Notes under the pieces: model-generated | Databases searched by the model: none | What the model was told of the DNA's origin: nothing | What the model saw: the letters and a program-made list of their open reading frames with translations, nothing else | Assembly (NCBI GenBank): GCA_025403435.1 | Contig: JAJQZP010000218.1 | Location: forward strand, 372,001-436,000 | From: Artocarpus heterophyllus | Taxonomy: Eukaryota; Streptophyta; Magnoliopsida; Rosales; Moraceae | Direction: 5' to 3' | Length of the DNA: 64,000 nt | In this document: piece by piece, positions 13,441 through 23,762 of the stretch | Position numbering within the stretch: the stretch's first letter is position 1 | Layout of the letters: each line of letters opens with the position of its first letter | Translations under genes and position numbers: made by a program

Positions 13441-15047
13441 AAAAAAGGATAAGTTATAAAATTTCACTAAATTAAAATCTTATGCTCCTGAGTTTAAAAA
13501 CCTATATAAAATAGTTTTTATTTGACACTTACATTGTAATTAAAGTTTTAAGTTATTATAACATATAAGAAGGGTTCTTCCTACCCAACAGAGTCAAATA
13601 AAGGCATCAATATTTTCATCGAGTTTTAGTATTTTATTCGTAATAATGGGGATGGTTCTCTCACCCTTTGAGTTTGCTTGTGATCCGCTAGATTTAAATC
13701 TTGGTTAGTTAGAAGTTCCGCTAGTTATGACTATGTGGAAATGTTGGTTGCCTTAGTGTGGAAATGCTCTGGATGGTCAAAAGCTTTCATGGATAAACCA
13801 ATTTTATCAAGTGTCTTGTATTGTGTACTATAGGATCATCCGCATTGTAAGACCTTTTAGTTGAATAAAATTTTACCTTAAAAACTTTATACTATAACAA
13901 CTTTTTATTTTTTAATATATGTCATATATCCCTAACCATAGATTGAAAGTTTGAGTCACGTTAAACCCTACTTAAAAATGATAGCATTTCTCTTTACTAT
14001 TTTTGTATTTATAGAAGGGGAGGAATCATTATTCCTTGTGTCTTTTAAATGTGTGAACAATGGAAGTCTTTAGTGTTTCAAGACACTAAAAATCCTACAA
14101 AAATAGCTAAGGTAATTTTTTTTGAACAATGAAAACCGTTTCTTTATAAAAAGATATGTGGTGTAATGGAAACATGCCTTTGTTTTTCATGTACAAAATT
14201 TTGTACTCTAGAGAACTTATAAAACAAATGAATGAAAGTTGAGCTTCTAGTTTCTCTTTATTTACTCTGTCCAGCTCAACATCTGGATAAATTTCACTCT
14301 CATTCTAATTTTCATTCATTGCATTCAACTTCGAAAAATATTGACTTTTAAATATGGAATGTAAAATGGTGTAAAATAAGGAACTACAAGTAGGCATAGG
14401 CAAGCAGACAAGGCAGGTCGAAACTACCCAAAAAATTGTCAAGCACAATTGTCCTATAACTTAGACTCACCAAATTGGATTTATAATGTTTTGTTCTATC
14501 TTCTCTGATTTTTACTGCGACATACACAAATACTTTATGGTGTGGGAATGCGATAGTTGAGTGTGGGAATGTGACGGTTTGAACTGTGTGTTTTAAACTA
14601 TATAGTTTAGACGGTGTTTTTGAATTGACATTTGAAATGTAAATGTTTAAAACGAAAATAAAATATCACATCAAGTTTAAAACATGAACTGATGTTTAGA
14701 TAACTATGGGGTATGAAAGAAAAATGAGAATGGGAATTTTTTACTGCTAAAAATGATTCAAACCATGTGTACTTGAGGGGAATGAGGGCAAAGTTTGGAT
14801 TTTGGCATCTAGGCCTTTTTAAAACATCCTCCACAATTTGAACTGACCTTAGTTATTATTCCACCAAACGCTAGTTTGAATCACCTTTATAGCTCGAAAT
14901 GCTTTAAATGATTTTAAGCCTACGTACCAAACGATCTTTTAGTGGTTTTTGAACCAGCCTATAAGTACCATTAAAAGTGTAATCTATCAAATTCAAACCT
15001 AGACTACCTTACATCAATCCGTGTTGTTTTTGCAACCTTCTTTGCAA
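13441..15047. other. intergenic, no gene recognised
   Basis: AT-rich. A fragment at 13865-13930 belongs to the dispersed MITE-like motif family. No protein-coding content was recognised. Confidence 0.5.
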
Positions 15048-15558
15048 TTTAATTAAGGTGAATTATATTGACACTCCCTACGTTTAGCTAAAATAATAGA
15101 GACAATTCTTGACTGAAACTAATTATATTGACACTCCCATGAACTTAACTCTGTTAATTTTTTATGTAAAATGGCAAAAATACTCCTTTTCGTCTCAGCC
15201 ATTGATTCAAAAAAATAGATCACAATTATTAATTTGATATTTAACCAAAAAGTCTAAATCATAAGGATAAAAATAACAATAAAAATAACAAGTGAAAATC
15301 AGCCTCACGTTAAAACCCATCAACACTTTCCTAGCAGCCCCACTCTCTTCCATCGCACACCCTAGCCACCTCGTTGCGCCAGCCATCCCGTCATGCACCC
15401 CTCCCTATTGAGCCGCCACGCCTCCCTTGACACTAACCCATGTCCACCTCCTTGGAGCATCGTTGCTTGCCCAACCAACCTGTGAGGCCGTCGCCTCTTT
15501 CCTCCCCCATCAAGTTAACGAGCCAGCCCACCCCCAGCCATTGCTTCCCCTCCCGTTG

Positions 15559-15563
15559 GTCGT
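15559..15563. repeat. target-site duplication GTCGT, left
   Basis: The five bases GTCGT directly precede the 5' LTR and are repeated at 23758-23762 after the 3' LTR. This fixes the ends of the retrotransposon to the base. Confidence 0.95.
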
Positions 15564-17529
15564 TGTGACACCCGTTATTCTCCTAACGGGTATTGAGGTA
15601 ATTAAATTAATTTTTAGTGTATAAAAAAAAAATTGCTTCATTTAAATTTATTTTATAATATTTATTTTTATCTATTTTTAAATTTTCTAAAATTCTCCTA
15701 TATTTATTTAGTATGATTACTAAAAAGCCTTAGACCTTCTAATAAATCTCAAAAATGTCATATTGGTATTATGTGTGTTAAAGTCTTTAGATGAGACATA
15801 AGGATATCTTTTCCAACTACTCTTGACCCTCATTTTCTTTATTTCCTCCGTGACATGCTTCAACATGTCTCCTCTATAATTGTTTCTATCACTTCTTTTC
15901 AAAGACTTCATCTTTTCTTCCTTTCTCTTCCACGGTTCCCACACTCTTCTTCTCATTTCTTTGCTGAAGCAAAATACTTAGAGAACTTCTTCAAGGCAGC
16001 CATAAAAATCAGCCACCATCACCTCTATTTGAGCAAGAATTTCAGTCATACCGAACTAAAGGAACCTGTTTTGAAGCCATTTCAAGCTTCCAACTAACCA
16101 TAATCTGAGGTTAGAATCTTATGAACAAATTTAGTCTTTCATTTATAAATTTTCTTTTATATTAAAGGATTATTCAAATTTGCGTTCTTAAACCTAAGTA
16201 TATGTTTGTTGCTATTTTGGAGCATATGTATGAAGTCTAAGTGTATATGCCCTAGACAGAAAATTTATATTGTTAAACTTTATAATACCTCTATGGGCAG
16301 TGGTTATTTCTTGAAATTCTAAGATTAAATTAAAATAAATTTTATGAATGTAGTTGTATGTTGTGCTTTAGTTTTAATTGTCCTTATGCACGCCTTAGGA
16401 TCAAGGGAGTATGGAGCTAACGTTAATTGATTCCAGGATTAAGAGACTGTTGATAAGCTTGAAAGGTAGGGATTCTATTACTCATCTTTTGTGAGGTTTT
16501 TATAGAATTAAAATTGATTGTTTTGCCGCAATATATATATCTATGTTGAACTAATATTATATGAGTATCACATATGAAACTATGACATGGACTCGTCTTA
16601 TATTGTACGGCGAGGAACATAATGAATTGACACATGTTATAAATTGAGAAGCATGGTTAGGAAAACTAACTCTATTAATAATGATTCAATATAGAGAAAT
16701 TGTGAGACATGAAGAGGGCGACGGTTACGTCCTTGGGCATGAATACCCTAAAAGGTAAAATAGGGGGAAGGCGATGACGCTTCCTTGGGTTGAAAGTCCC
16801 AGAACACACTGTACAGGAATTGATTTGGTGAGGACTCGGGGCTTGATGTCCCCTCACCGGAACACCCTTGGAATGTTTATAGGGTGATCAAGTGCGCCCA
16901 TTTGGGTTTCGATGAGTTGAGTGATACTCAATTTAACATGGATACCTAGGAACAATGATGATTGGTAATATTTGTATAAATGTGTAATTATGACACTTGG
17001 TAATGATTAACTACGGTATCCATAAGATGTGATCATAATAAACCTCATAATCTGGAATATGATGTAACTTACTAACCATGCAGATTTTAATGTGGTAATG
17101 ATAGAGGTGAGTAATGGCTTTCTCTACTGAGCATAGTGTTGCTCATTCCCTTATGTTTATATCTTTTCAGGACTCACTAAGTGTAAGGTGGCTACGAGAA
17201 ATATAGTTGAGGAAGTGATGTAGCTATATTACATTGGGACTGCTTCAATCGTTGAGAATGTTCTTCATGATAATGTAAGCATCAATTGTTACTTTCTGTG
17301 ACTGTATTACAATGTGTTGAGGGTTAAAATGATGATGACAACAGTTTATATTATTAAATTTAAGGTGCTACATTTAAAACTGTGGTTTATTTATCGTTTA
17401 TATTTTTATTTTTGAGTTGAGAGTTTTCATTTAAGTCCCGGGCAAATTTTATTTTTAAGGTTTTACTTTTATTATTTATTTTTATTTTATCTCATTAAAA
17501 ACTGTTAACCCCCATATAGGGGCGTTACA
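15564..17529 (+). repeat. 5' LTR of copy 1 (1966 bp)
   Basis: Starts TGTGACACCC and ends GGCGTTACA. Just inside the start, CCCGTTA-TTCTCC-TAACGGG (15571-15590) can form a perfect 7-bp stem. Near the end, CCCC-ATATA-GGGG (17512-17524) can form another. It differs from the 3' LTR at least at one site (CACCTCTATTTG here, CACCTCCATTTG there). The short open frames inside the LTR recur in all three LTRs of the window and are not regarded as genes. Confidence 0.95.
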
Positions 17530-17553
17530 GAATTTTTGGTATCAGAGCCTAGG
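17530..17553 (+). other. primer-binding site, initiator Met-tRNA type
   Basis: TGGTATCAGAGCC at 17537-17549, seven bases after the LTR end, is complementary to the 3' end of plant initiator methionine tRNA. This is the standard minus-strand primer site of many Copia and Gypsy elements. Confidence 0.93.
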
Positions 17554-19024
17554 TTCGGTTAACCTAGGGAGTGTAGCACCACTTAAAAAAAATATATATA
17601 TATTTTTGAGATGGTTTTGAAGCTGAATTTTCATTGTCATCATCAAAATGAACCTTCACATTGATTTATACAGTCTAGAAGGATGTAACATGGAAAGGCC
17701 ATAGAATGAAAATATCAATAGTTATATGAGTATAATAATTATATAGAAGGAAAGTATTAATAGTTATGAGGGAATGATAATTATATGGAATGAGTTTATA
17801 AGTAGATTGCTTATGAGAGATTCGTATAATATTTGGATCTATAAGCATATATAATTCGTATAAACGATGAGAAATTCGTGTAGATACGAAGATTTAATAG
17901 CCTTTTGTCTCGTGAAAAACAATAAGAAATATAAGGCTTGATTTATTGATTTTAAAGTTTGACATAGATATGCCAAATTTTTCGTAATTGATTCAAACCT
18001 AAGTAATGATTATGTGTGGATTCGATGGAGCACATAAGTGTCAATGTCTTTTCTTAAAAGTTCTATTTATTTGAGGAATATGATATAAGTTGAGAATCAT
18101 GGTATTGAATCTTGAAAGAGATAAATGTTAGACTTTTGGTCTGTTGAGACTGTGTAAAGTCTAGAATACATGAATCTCAAAATTGAAATATTTCGTTACA
18201 TACATTGTATTTAAGTGTATCAGTGAATCTTTTGGTTACCTAAGGTTTTGTTATATGAGGAAATTATATATTGTATGAGTAGAATTGTGGGGATTGTAGA
18301 TGTTCTTAAGTAGTAACATCTAGTGTCTTTGTTCATTGATATGGTCTACGTTGAAAGACGTAAATCGTATTGATTTCAAGGTTAGTCACATTCTAAACCC
18401 TTGGTAGCAATGATGATGAATCCATTGATAGATGTTAAGTATTATGAATAACATATGGGTGTATGTATTGTTCAATAAGGTTTTGATTAAAACAAAATTA
18501 TTCGAGTTGCTGGAAGATTATGTTGTTATGAAATGATTTTAAATATCATTCAGGAAGATCCTTGTTGTCGTTAAATTAGATTTGTTGTTCATAATTAACT
18601 TTATCTATAGTGGGATTTGAATTGGGTTTAAGATTCATACGAATTGGTTTTCAATTTTATGTTTGTTATTTAACTTGTTCTAAATGTGTTAAGGCCCGAA
18701 ACAACCTGACCATTTTCAACTTAGAACATTTGGGCCTAGTTCAAATCTTAAATCAGTTTGATTCACACTGTCTCTCCCACGTGGTCTCTATACGTGTCAT
18801 ATACAGTGGTTTAATTATTGTTTACATATACGTTTACTGTGCGTATGACCTTATTTCTCCGAGTTCACTTTTTCTCTCTTAATTTGTTATTTTTTCTCTA
18901 AATCGCAAATCCTCTTCTTTTTCATTAAAAATTCTTCTTTTCCTCTAAAAGAAGAAGGAATTCTAGGATTCTGCAATTTACTATCTTAATTTTTCATTTC
19001 TATTTACTCTTCTTTCATCTCATC
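17554..19024 (+). other. untranslated leader of copy 1
   Basis: About 1.5 kb between the primer site and the first ORF. No gag-like ORF is visible; the longest frame (18610-18882, 90 codons) has no recognised content. The last 120 bases before the ATG are pyrimidine-rich (CTCTTCTTTTTC-type), like a plant 5' UTR that may have been captured together with the ORF. Confidence 0.6.
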
Positions 19025-19546
19025 ATGGACCCAAAGTACCAACACCTGAGAAAGTATTTCCCATCACTCTCCCAAAAGATTCTCAGAAAGAAATACAAGG
19101 CTAGAATTACTCGGTTGTGGATTCTTATGCGTTTTGGTATCCCTTGTGATGTGAGAATGTTAATAGAGGGGAAAATCCGTCCGAGTGACTTTAGTCAAGA
19201 TGTCGGTTTACCAGGAACAGGTACCAGTCATAGTGCAATGAAAAGAAGGGCTCGTGCCATCGTGATCACTTGTAACAAATGTGGAAGACAAAATTGTAAC
19301 GGTAAATGTACTTCACCTGGTTATATGTCTACGAATAGAGAGGATAAAATAAGGTTTTGTAGGGATGGACTTTCAAAGGAGAACTTGGATAGCATCCATC
19401 CTCCTCTCCACGGTCACCCTAGTGGATATGTTCAAGGAGCTATTTTTAAACTCTGGCCTAAATTTTATACAGAAAGACAACGCCTCAGGAATATAGTATT
19501 TCTAGATCCTGTTTGCCAAGCCATAAGAAAACTGGATGGGGAATAA
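19025..19546 (+). CDS. 173-aa basic Cys4 protein in retrotransposon copy 1; carlavirus NABP-like
   Basis: Intronless ORF starting at an ATG in good context (CATCATGG). A basic N-terminus (RKKYKARITR) is followed by a hydrophobic stretch ending GIPCDVRMLI (38-47), a basic patch AMKRRARAI (71-79) just before a Cys4 finger C83-x2-C86-x4-C91-x3-C95, then TSPGY and a DKIRFC segment. This order (GxPxDV, RRA patch, Cys4 finger, PGxS) recalls the cysteine-rich nucleic-acid-binding proteins of carlaviruses and relatives; that is inference from family layout, not a search. The C-terminal ~50 residues go beyond that family. A degenerate Gag zinc knuckle (CNKCGR...) is the main alternative. The copy at 63258-63779 differs by six residues and stays open. 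Confidence 0.75.
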   Translation: MDPKYQHLRKYFPSLSQKILRKKYKARITRLWILMRFGIPCDVRMLIEGKIRPSDFSQDVGLPGTGTSHSAMKRRARAIVITCNKCGRQNCNGKCTSPGYMSTNREDKIRFCRDGLSKENLDSIHPPLHGHPSGYVQGAIFKLWPKFYTERQRLRNIVFLDPVCQAIRKLDGE

Positions 19547-20188
19547 GTCATCGCCCTATAAAGGTTATTTAGTCTTTACTTATTTGAAGCAGTTTTAGCT
19601 GATGTTCAACAGTTTGTGTTTTTCTTTTACTCAGAATATTTGCTTTTGTGTTTGAAATAATTGTGATTATTAGATTGATACAGTAAGTGTTAATATCTTA
19701 TTTAATTTATGATTTTCTTAAATATATATATAATAAAATATATTATCTTATCAGACACGTCACATACGGTACAATAATATGTTTGAATTTTGAAAAGCTT
19801 ATCCAGATATTTCAAGATTGTGTCTCAAATTTCAAAAGTTCTACAATATTTGTCGTTTATATTAAATTTCTAGACTTGGTGTATGTTTGTCAAAAAGTCT
19901 ACAGTTGTGTCATGAGGGTCTTCTGTCGAATTGTTCTCAATTGTCAAAAGTTATACAATTAGAGTCTAATCTTTTTCAAAAAGTGAATCAGATTTTCTGT
20001 AAACTATCAATCACCTTATCTTACTTTCTTATCCGCACAAGATTTTGTTTAAATCTTTGGATTACCTTTTCATTACCTACTCGTCTATCTCTTTAGCCCT
20101 TTTTGTATATTTCTCATCTTTAAAAACTCATGTAGAACCCGAAGTCTAAGTGGAGCAGACATTAAGCAACCACTTCTATAAACCAAAT
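19547..20188 (+). other. spacer between the two ORFs of copy 1
   Basis: AT-rich spacer. A 69-codon overlapping frame at 19887-20096 is kept open in copy 2 (62707-62916), but this may only reflect how similar the copies are. No family was recognised. Confidence 0.6.
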
Positions 20189-20839
20189 ATGTCTACCTCC
20201 CAGTCCACGAAGAAAATAAAGAATGTCTGTGTCTTTTGTGGTTCCAGCCTTGGAAAAGATAAAGCTTATTTAGAAGCTGCAAATCACTTAGGGCAAGTCC
20301 TAGCACGCAAGAAGATTAACATAATCTATGGGGGTGGTAGTATAAAAATGATGGTAAATATGGCACTAGCAGCTAGGTCTAGCGACGCTACTGATGTAAG
20401 AATTTGGCCTCATATTCCAGTTGAAGGAAACCTTTGTAAGGAAGCCATAGGTAAGGGAGAAGGAGTCAGGAGTATCCCTAAAAATTTTAAAGACATAATC
20501 TATAATTCTGATGCTTTTATAGCATTACCTGGTGGTCTAGGTACTCTTGAGGAAATATTTATAGTTGCTTGTGGGCAATTGTTGGGCTTTTATTCCAAAC
20601 CTTTGGGACTGCTGAACGTAAAGGGTTTTTATGACGGTCTTTTGAAATTTCTAGATTACGCTGTGGAAGAAAACATCACTACAGAATCGGAGAGACAAAT
20701 CTTTGTCACTGCTCCAACAGCTGAGGAATTGATAGATAAAATGCAAATCATACATCCAGAATCCGACACTGCAACATCCAAGCTTGAATGGGAAAGGGAA
20801 AGCCGGGAGCGGCCAATTGATTTGAATCTCCATCTGTAA
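20189..20839 (+). CDS. LOG-family (cytokinin phosphoribohydrolase-like) protein captured in retrotransposon copy 1
   Basis: LOG enzymes release active cytokinin bases from riboside 5'-monophosphates. This 216-aa intronless ORF has the family's N-terminus VCVFCGSS (13-20), YGGGS (47-51), DAFIALPGGLGTLEE (108-122), [16 protein letters not shown] and a C-terminus DLNLHL that fits an LxLxL (EAR-like) motif. The plant LOG clade ending in DLNLRL is its likely source. Host LOG genes have several introns, so capture was from spliced RNA. The loop after YGGGS reads IKMMVN instead of the usual IGLMG. The conserved Arg-Lys of the MxxRK catalytic motif is replaced (PKNFKD, 98-102), although the second catalytic Glu in PGGxGTxEE is kept. 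Canonical activity is therefore doubtful. The ATG at 20189 is the first in frame. Copy 2 (61964-62614) differs at two residues only (R40H, P176S). Confidence 0.88.
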   Translation: MSTSQSTKKIKNVCVFCGSSLGKDKAYLEAANHLGQVLARKKINIIYGGGSIKMMVNMALAARSSDATDVRIWPHIPVEGNLCKEAIGKGEGVRSIPKNFKDIIYNSDAFIALPGGLGTLEEIFIVACGQLLGFYSKPLGLLNVKGFYDGLLKFLDYAVEENITTESERQIFVTAPTAEELIDKMQIIHPESDTATSKLEWERESRERPIDLNLHL

Positions 20840-21778
20840 TCTTTTTGTTTTATCTTTGGCATGTAGGCATGTGTGTCCGTATTTCGTGTGTTACGAATAA
20901 CCGTTTGCCTTGTATTATGTGTTTCTTGTGGTACGTCGTTGTTCAATCTTTTAGATTCATTGAGCCTAATGCCGGGATGGTTGGATACGGAGTACTTGAT
21001 GCTCTCGAAACGCATCCTTCTTAAGGTCCGATCTTTTGTTTATCGATGTTTTTGTATCCTCTAAGCATGCATGATATGGATAGCTGGTATACGGAGTGCC
21101 TTGTACTCTCGAAACGTATCCGTATTATGTTTGTAATGTGTAATATTCTGTTAATATTATGTGGAAGTACCAGAGTCAGTTATGGGGATATTCCATATGA
21201 AATATGAGTATATTATTTGGGTTGAATGTTTGTGTCATGAGGATAGCTGTTTAATGAAACATATGCCGGGTATGTTTGCAACTCTGAGATTCCGTTTAAT
21301 ATCTCTATGAGTAAGTTTAATGTATAGTTTTGAATAAAAGTGTTTGTGATATATGTTTTATGATTATGTTTTAGTTTATTAGTTGAGGTATAAAATCAAA
21401 TATATTTGACTTTTCCTTACTTAAAAAGGGAAAGGAACCTAAAGATGAAGTATATAAAATTTCTCTGGCAATCTCTTTAAATGTGATTGTAAATCACAGT
21501 CCATGGACAATGAAGGACTGGAATCATGATATGGTCAATATGTATGCCTGATCAGATTCTTAGACTATTATACGGTGTTATAAGTTGAAACTTGTCAGAA
21601 ATACTCTCATTGAGGGATTTAGGAGTAAGATTTATTATGCAAGTAAATAAGTGGAGATACGATGACTTAAATTGGAGGACAAACAACATTAACGGTTTAG
21701 ACTCGAAATTGAATCATAATGGAATTAAAATTTTTACTAGTATTGCTAGAATTGAAATTTCGAGGACGAAATTTCTTT
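20840..21778 (+). other. 3' untranslated part of copy 1
   Basis: No gene. Two related segments at 20981-21018 (ATACGGAGTACTTGATGC, then CTCGAAACGCATCC) and 21089-21121 (ATACGGAGTGCCTTGTAC, then CTCGAAACGTATCC) form a short direct repeat. A 62-codon frame at 21592-21780 runs into the polypurine tract and is also present in copy 2; it ends in the conserved FRGRNFF-like reading of CGAGGACGAAATTTC, a relic of the chromovirus 3' end. Confidence 0.6.
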
Positions 21779-21790
21779 AGGGGGGTAGAG
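21779..21790 (+). other. polypurine tract of copy 1
   Basis: AGGGGGGTAGAG lies one base before the 3' LTR and is preceded by CGAGGACGAAATTTC. It primes plus-strand DNA synthesis in LTR elements, and the whole block is typical of plant chromoviruses. Confidence 0.9.
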
Positions 21791-21791
21791 C

Positions 21792-23757
21792 TGTGACACC
21801 CGTTATTCTCCTAACGGGTATTGAGGTAATTAAATTAATTTTTAGTGTATAAAAAAAAAATTGCTTCATTTAAATTTATTTTATAATATTTATTTTTATC
21901 TATTTTTAAATTTTCTAAAATTCTCCTATATTTATTTAGTATGATTACTAAAAAGCCTTAGACCTTCTAATAAATCTCAAAAATGTCATATTGGTATTAT
22001 GTGTGTTAAAGTCTTTAGATGAGACATAAGGATATCTTTTCCAACTACTCTTGACCCTCATTTTCTTTATTTCCTCCGTGACATGCTTCAACATGTCTCC
22101 TCTATAATTGTTTCTATCACTTCTTTTCAAAGACTTCATCTTTTCTTCCTTTCTCTTCCACGGTTCCCACACTCTTCTTCTCATTTCTTTGCTGAAGCAA
22201 AATACTTAGAGAACTTCTTCAAGGCAGCCATAAAAATCAGCCACCATCACCTCCATTTGAGCAAGAATTTCAGTCATACCGAACTAAAGGAACCTGTTTT
22301 GAAGCCATTTCAAGCTTCCAACTAACCATAATCTGAGGTTAGAATCTTATGAACAAATTTAGTCTTTCATTTATAAATTTTCTTTTATATTAAAGGATTA
22401 TTCAAATTTGCGTTCTTAAACCTAAGTATATGTTTGTTGCTATTTTGGAGCATATGTATGAAGTCTAAGTGTATATGCCCTAGACAGAAAATTTATATTG
22501 TTAAACTTTATAATACCTCTATGGGCAGTGGTTATTTCTTGAAATTCTAAGATTAAATTAAAATAAATTTTATGAATGTAGTTGTATGTTGTGCTTTAGT
22601 TTTAATTGTCCTTATGCACGCCTTAGGATCAAGGGAGTATGGAGCTAACGTTAATTGATTCCAGGATTAAGAGACTGTTGATAAGCTTGAAAGGTAGGGA
22701 TTCTATTACTCATCTTTTGTGAGGTTTTTATAGAATTAAAATTGATTGTTTTGCCGCAATATATATATCTATGTTGAACTAATATTATATGAGTATCACA
22801 TATGAAACTATGACATGGACTCGTCTTATATTGTACGGCGAGGAACATAATGAATTGACACATGTTATAAATTGAGAAGCATGGTTAGGAAAACTAACTC
22901 TATTAATAATGATTCAATATAGAGAAATTGTGAGACATGAAGAGGGCGACGGTTACGTCCTTGGGCATGAATACCCTAAAAGGTAAAATAGGGGGAAGGC
23001 GATGACGCTTCCTTGGGTTGAAAGTCCCAGAACACACTGTACAGGAATTGATTTGGTGAGGACTCGGGGCTTGATGTCCCCTCACCGGAACACCCTTGGA
23101 ATGTTTATAGGGTGATCAAGTGCGCCCATTTGGGTTTCGATGAGTTGAGTGATACTCAATTTAACATGGATACCTAGGAACAATGATGATTGGTAATATT
23201 TGTATAAATGTGTAATTATGACACTTGGTAATGATTAACTACGGTATCCATAAGATGTGATCATAATAAACCTCATAATCTGGAATATGATGTAACTTAC
23301 TAACCATGCAGATTTTAATGTGGTAATGATAGAGGTGAGTAATGGCTTTCTCTACTGAGCATAGTGTTGCTCATTCCCTTATGTTTATATCTTTTCAGGA
23401 CTCACTAAGTGTAAGGTGGCTACGAGAAATATAGTTGAGGAAGTGATGTAGCTATATTACATTGGGACTGCTTCAATCGTTGAGAATGTTCTTCATGATA
23501 ATGTAAGCATCAATTGTTACTTTCTGTGACTGTATTACAATGTGTTGAGGGTTAAAATGATGATGACAACAGTTTATATTATTAAATTTAAGGTGCTACA
23601 TTTAAAACTGTGGTTTATTTATCGTTTATATTTTTATTTTTGAGTTGAGAGTTTTCATTTAAGTCCCGGGCAAATTTTATTTTTAAGGTTTTACTTTTAT
23701 TATTTATTTTTATTTTATCTCATTAAAAACTGTTAACCCCCATATAGGGGCGTTACA
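21792..23757 (+). repeat. 3' LTR of copy 1 (1966 bp)
   Basis: Same length and nearly the same sequence as the 5' LTR, TGTGACACCC to GCGTTACA. It is followed by the TSD GTCGT at 23758-23762. Confidence 0.95.
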
Positions 23758-23762
23758 GTCGT
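23758..23762. repeat. target-site duplication GTCGT, right
   Basis: Perfect partner of 15559-15563. Confidence 0.95.

Larger units (their letters stand above)
15564..23757 (+). mobile_element. non-autonomous Ty3/Gypsy-like LTR retrotransposon with LOG-like and Cys4-protein ORFs (copy 1)
   Basis: An 8194-bp element with 1966-bp LTRs, 5-bp TSD, initiator-Met-tRNA primer site and polypurine tract. The end signature (GGACGAAATTT...AGGGGGGTAGAG before TGTGACACCC) is like that of Tekay/Del-type plant chromoviruses. The 4262-bp interior has no gag, protease, reverse transcriptase, RNase H or integrase that I can see. It instead encodes a 173-aa basic Cys4 protein (19025-19546) and a 216-aa LOG-family protein (20189-20839). 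Mobilisation would need enzymes from an autonomous relative. The LTRs look almost identical (one substitution noticed), so the insertion is young. A second copy lies inverted at 59043-64000. Confidence 0.92.

Noticed and set aside
15720..16857. Short ORFs of 60-80 codons repeated near 15.7-16.9 kb, 21.9-23.1 kb and 59.7-60.9 kb
   Set aside because: They lie inside the three LTR copies and repeat only because the LTRs do. None resembles a known protein, and both strands are equally open.
20150..20188. Upstream extension of the LOG frame starting at GTG
   Set aside because: GTG is not a usual plant start. The first in-frame ATG (20189) gives a protein of the normal LOG length.
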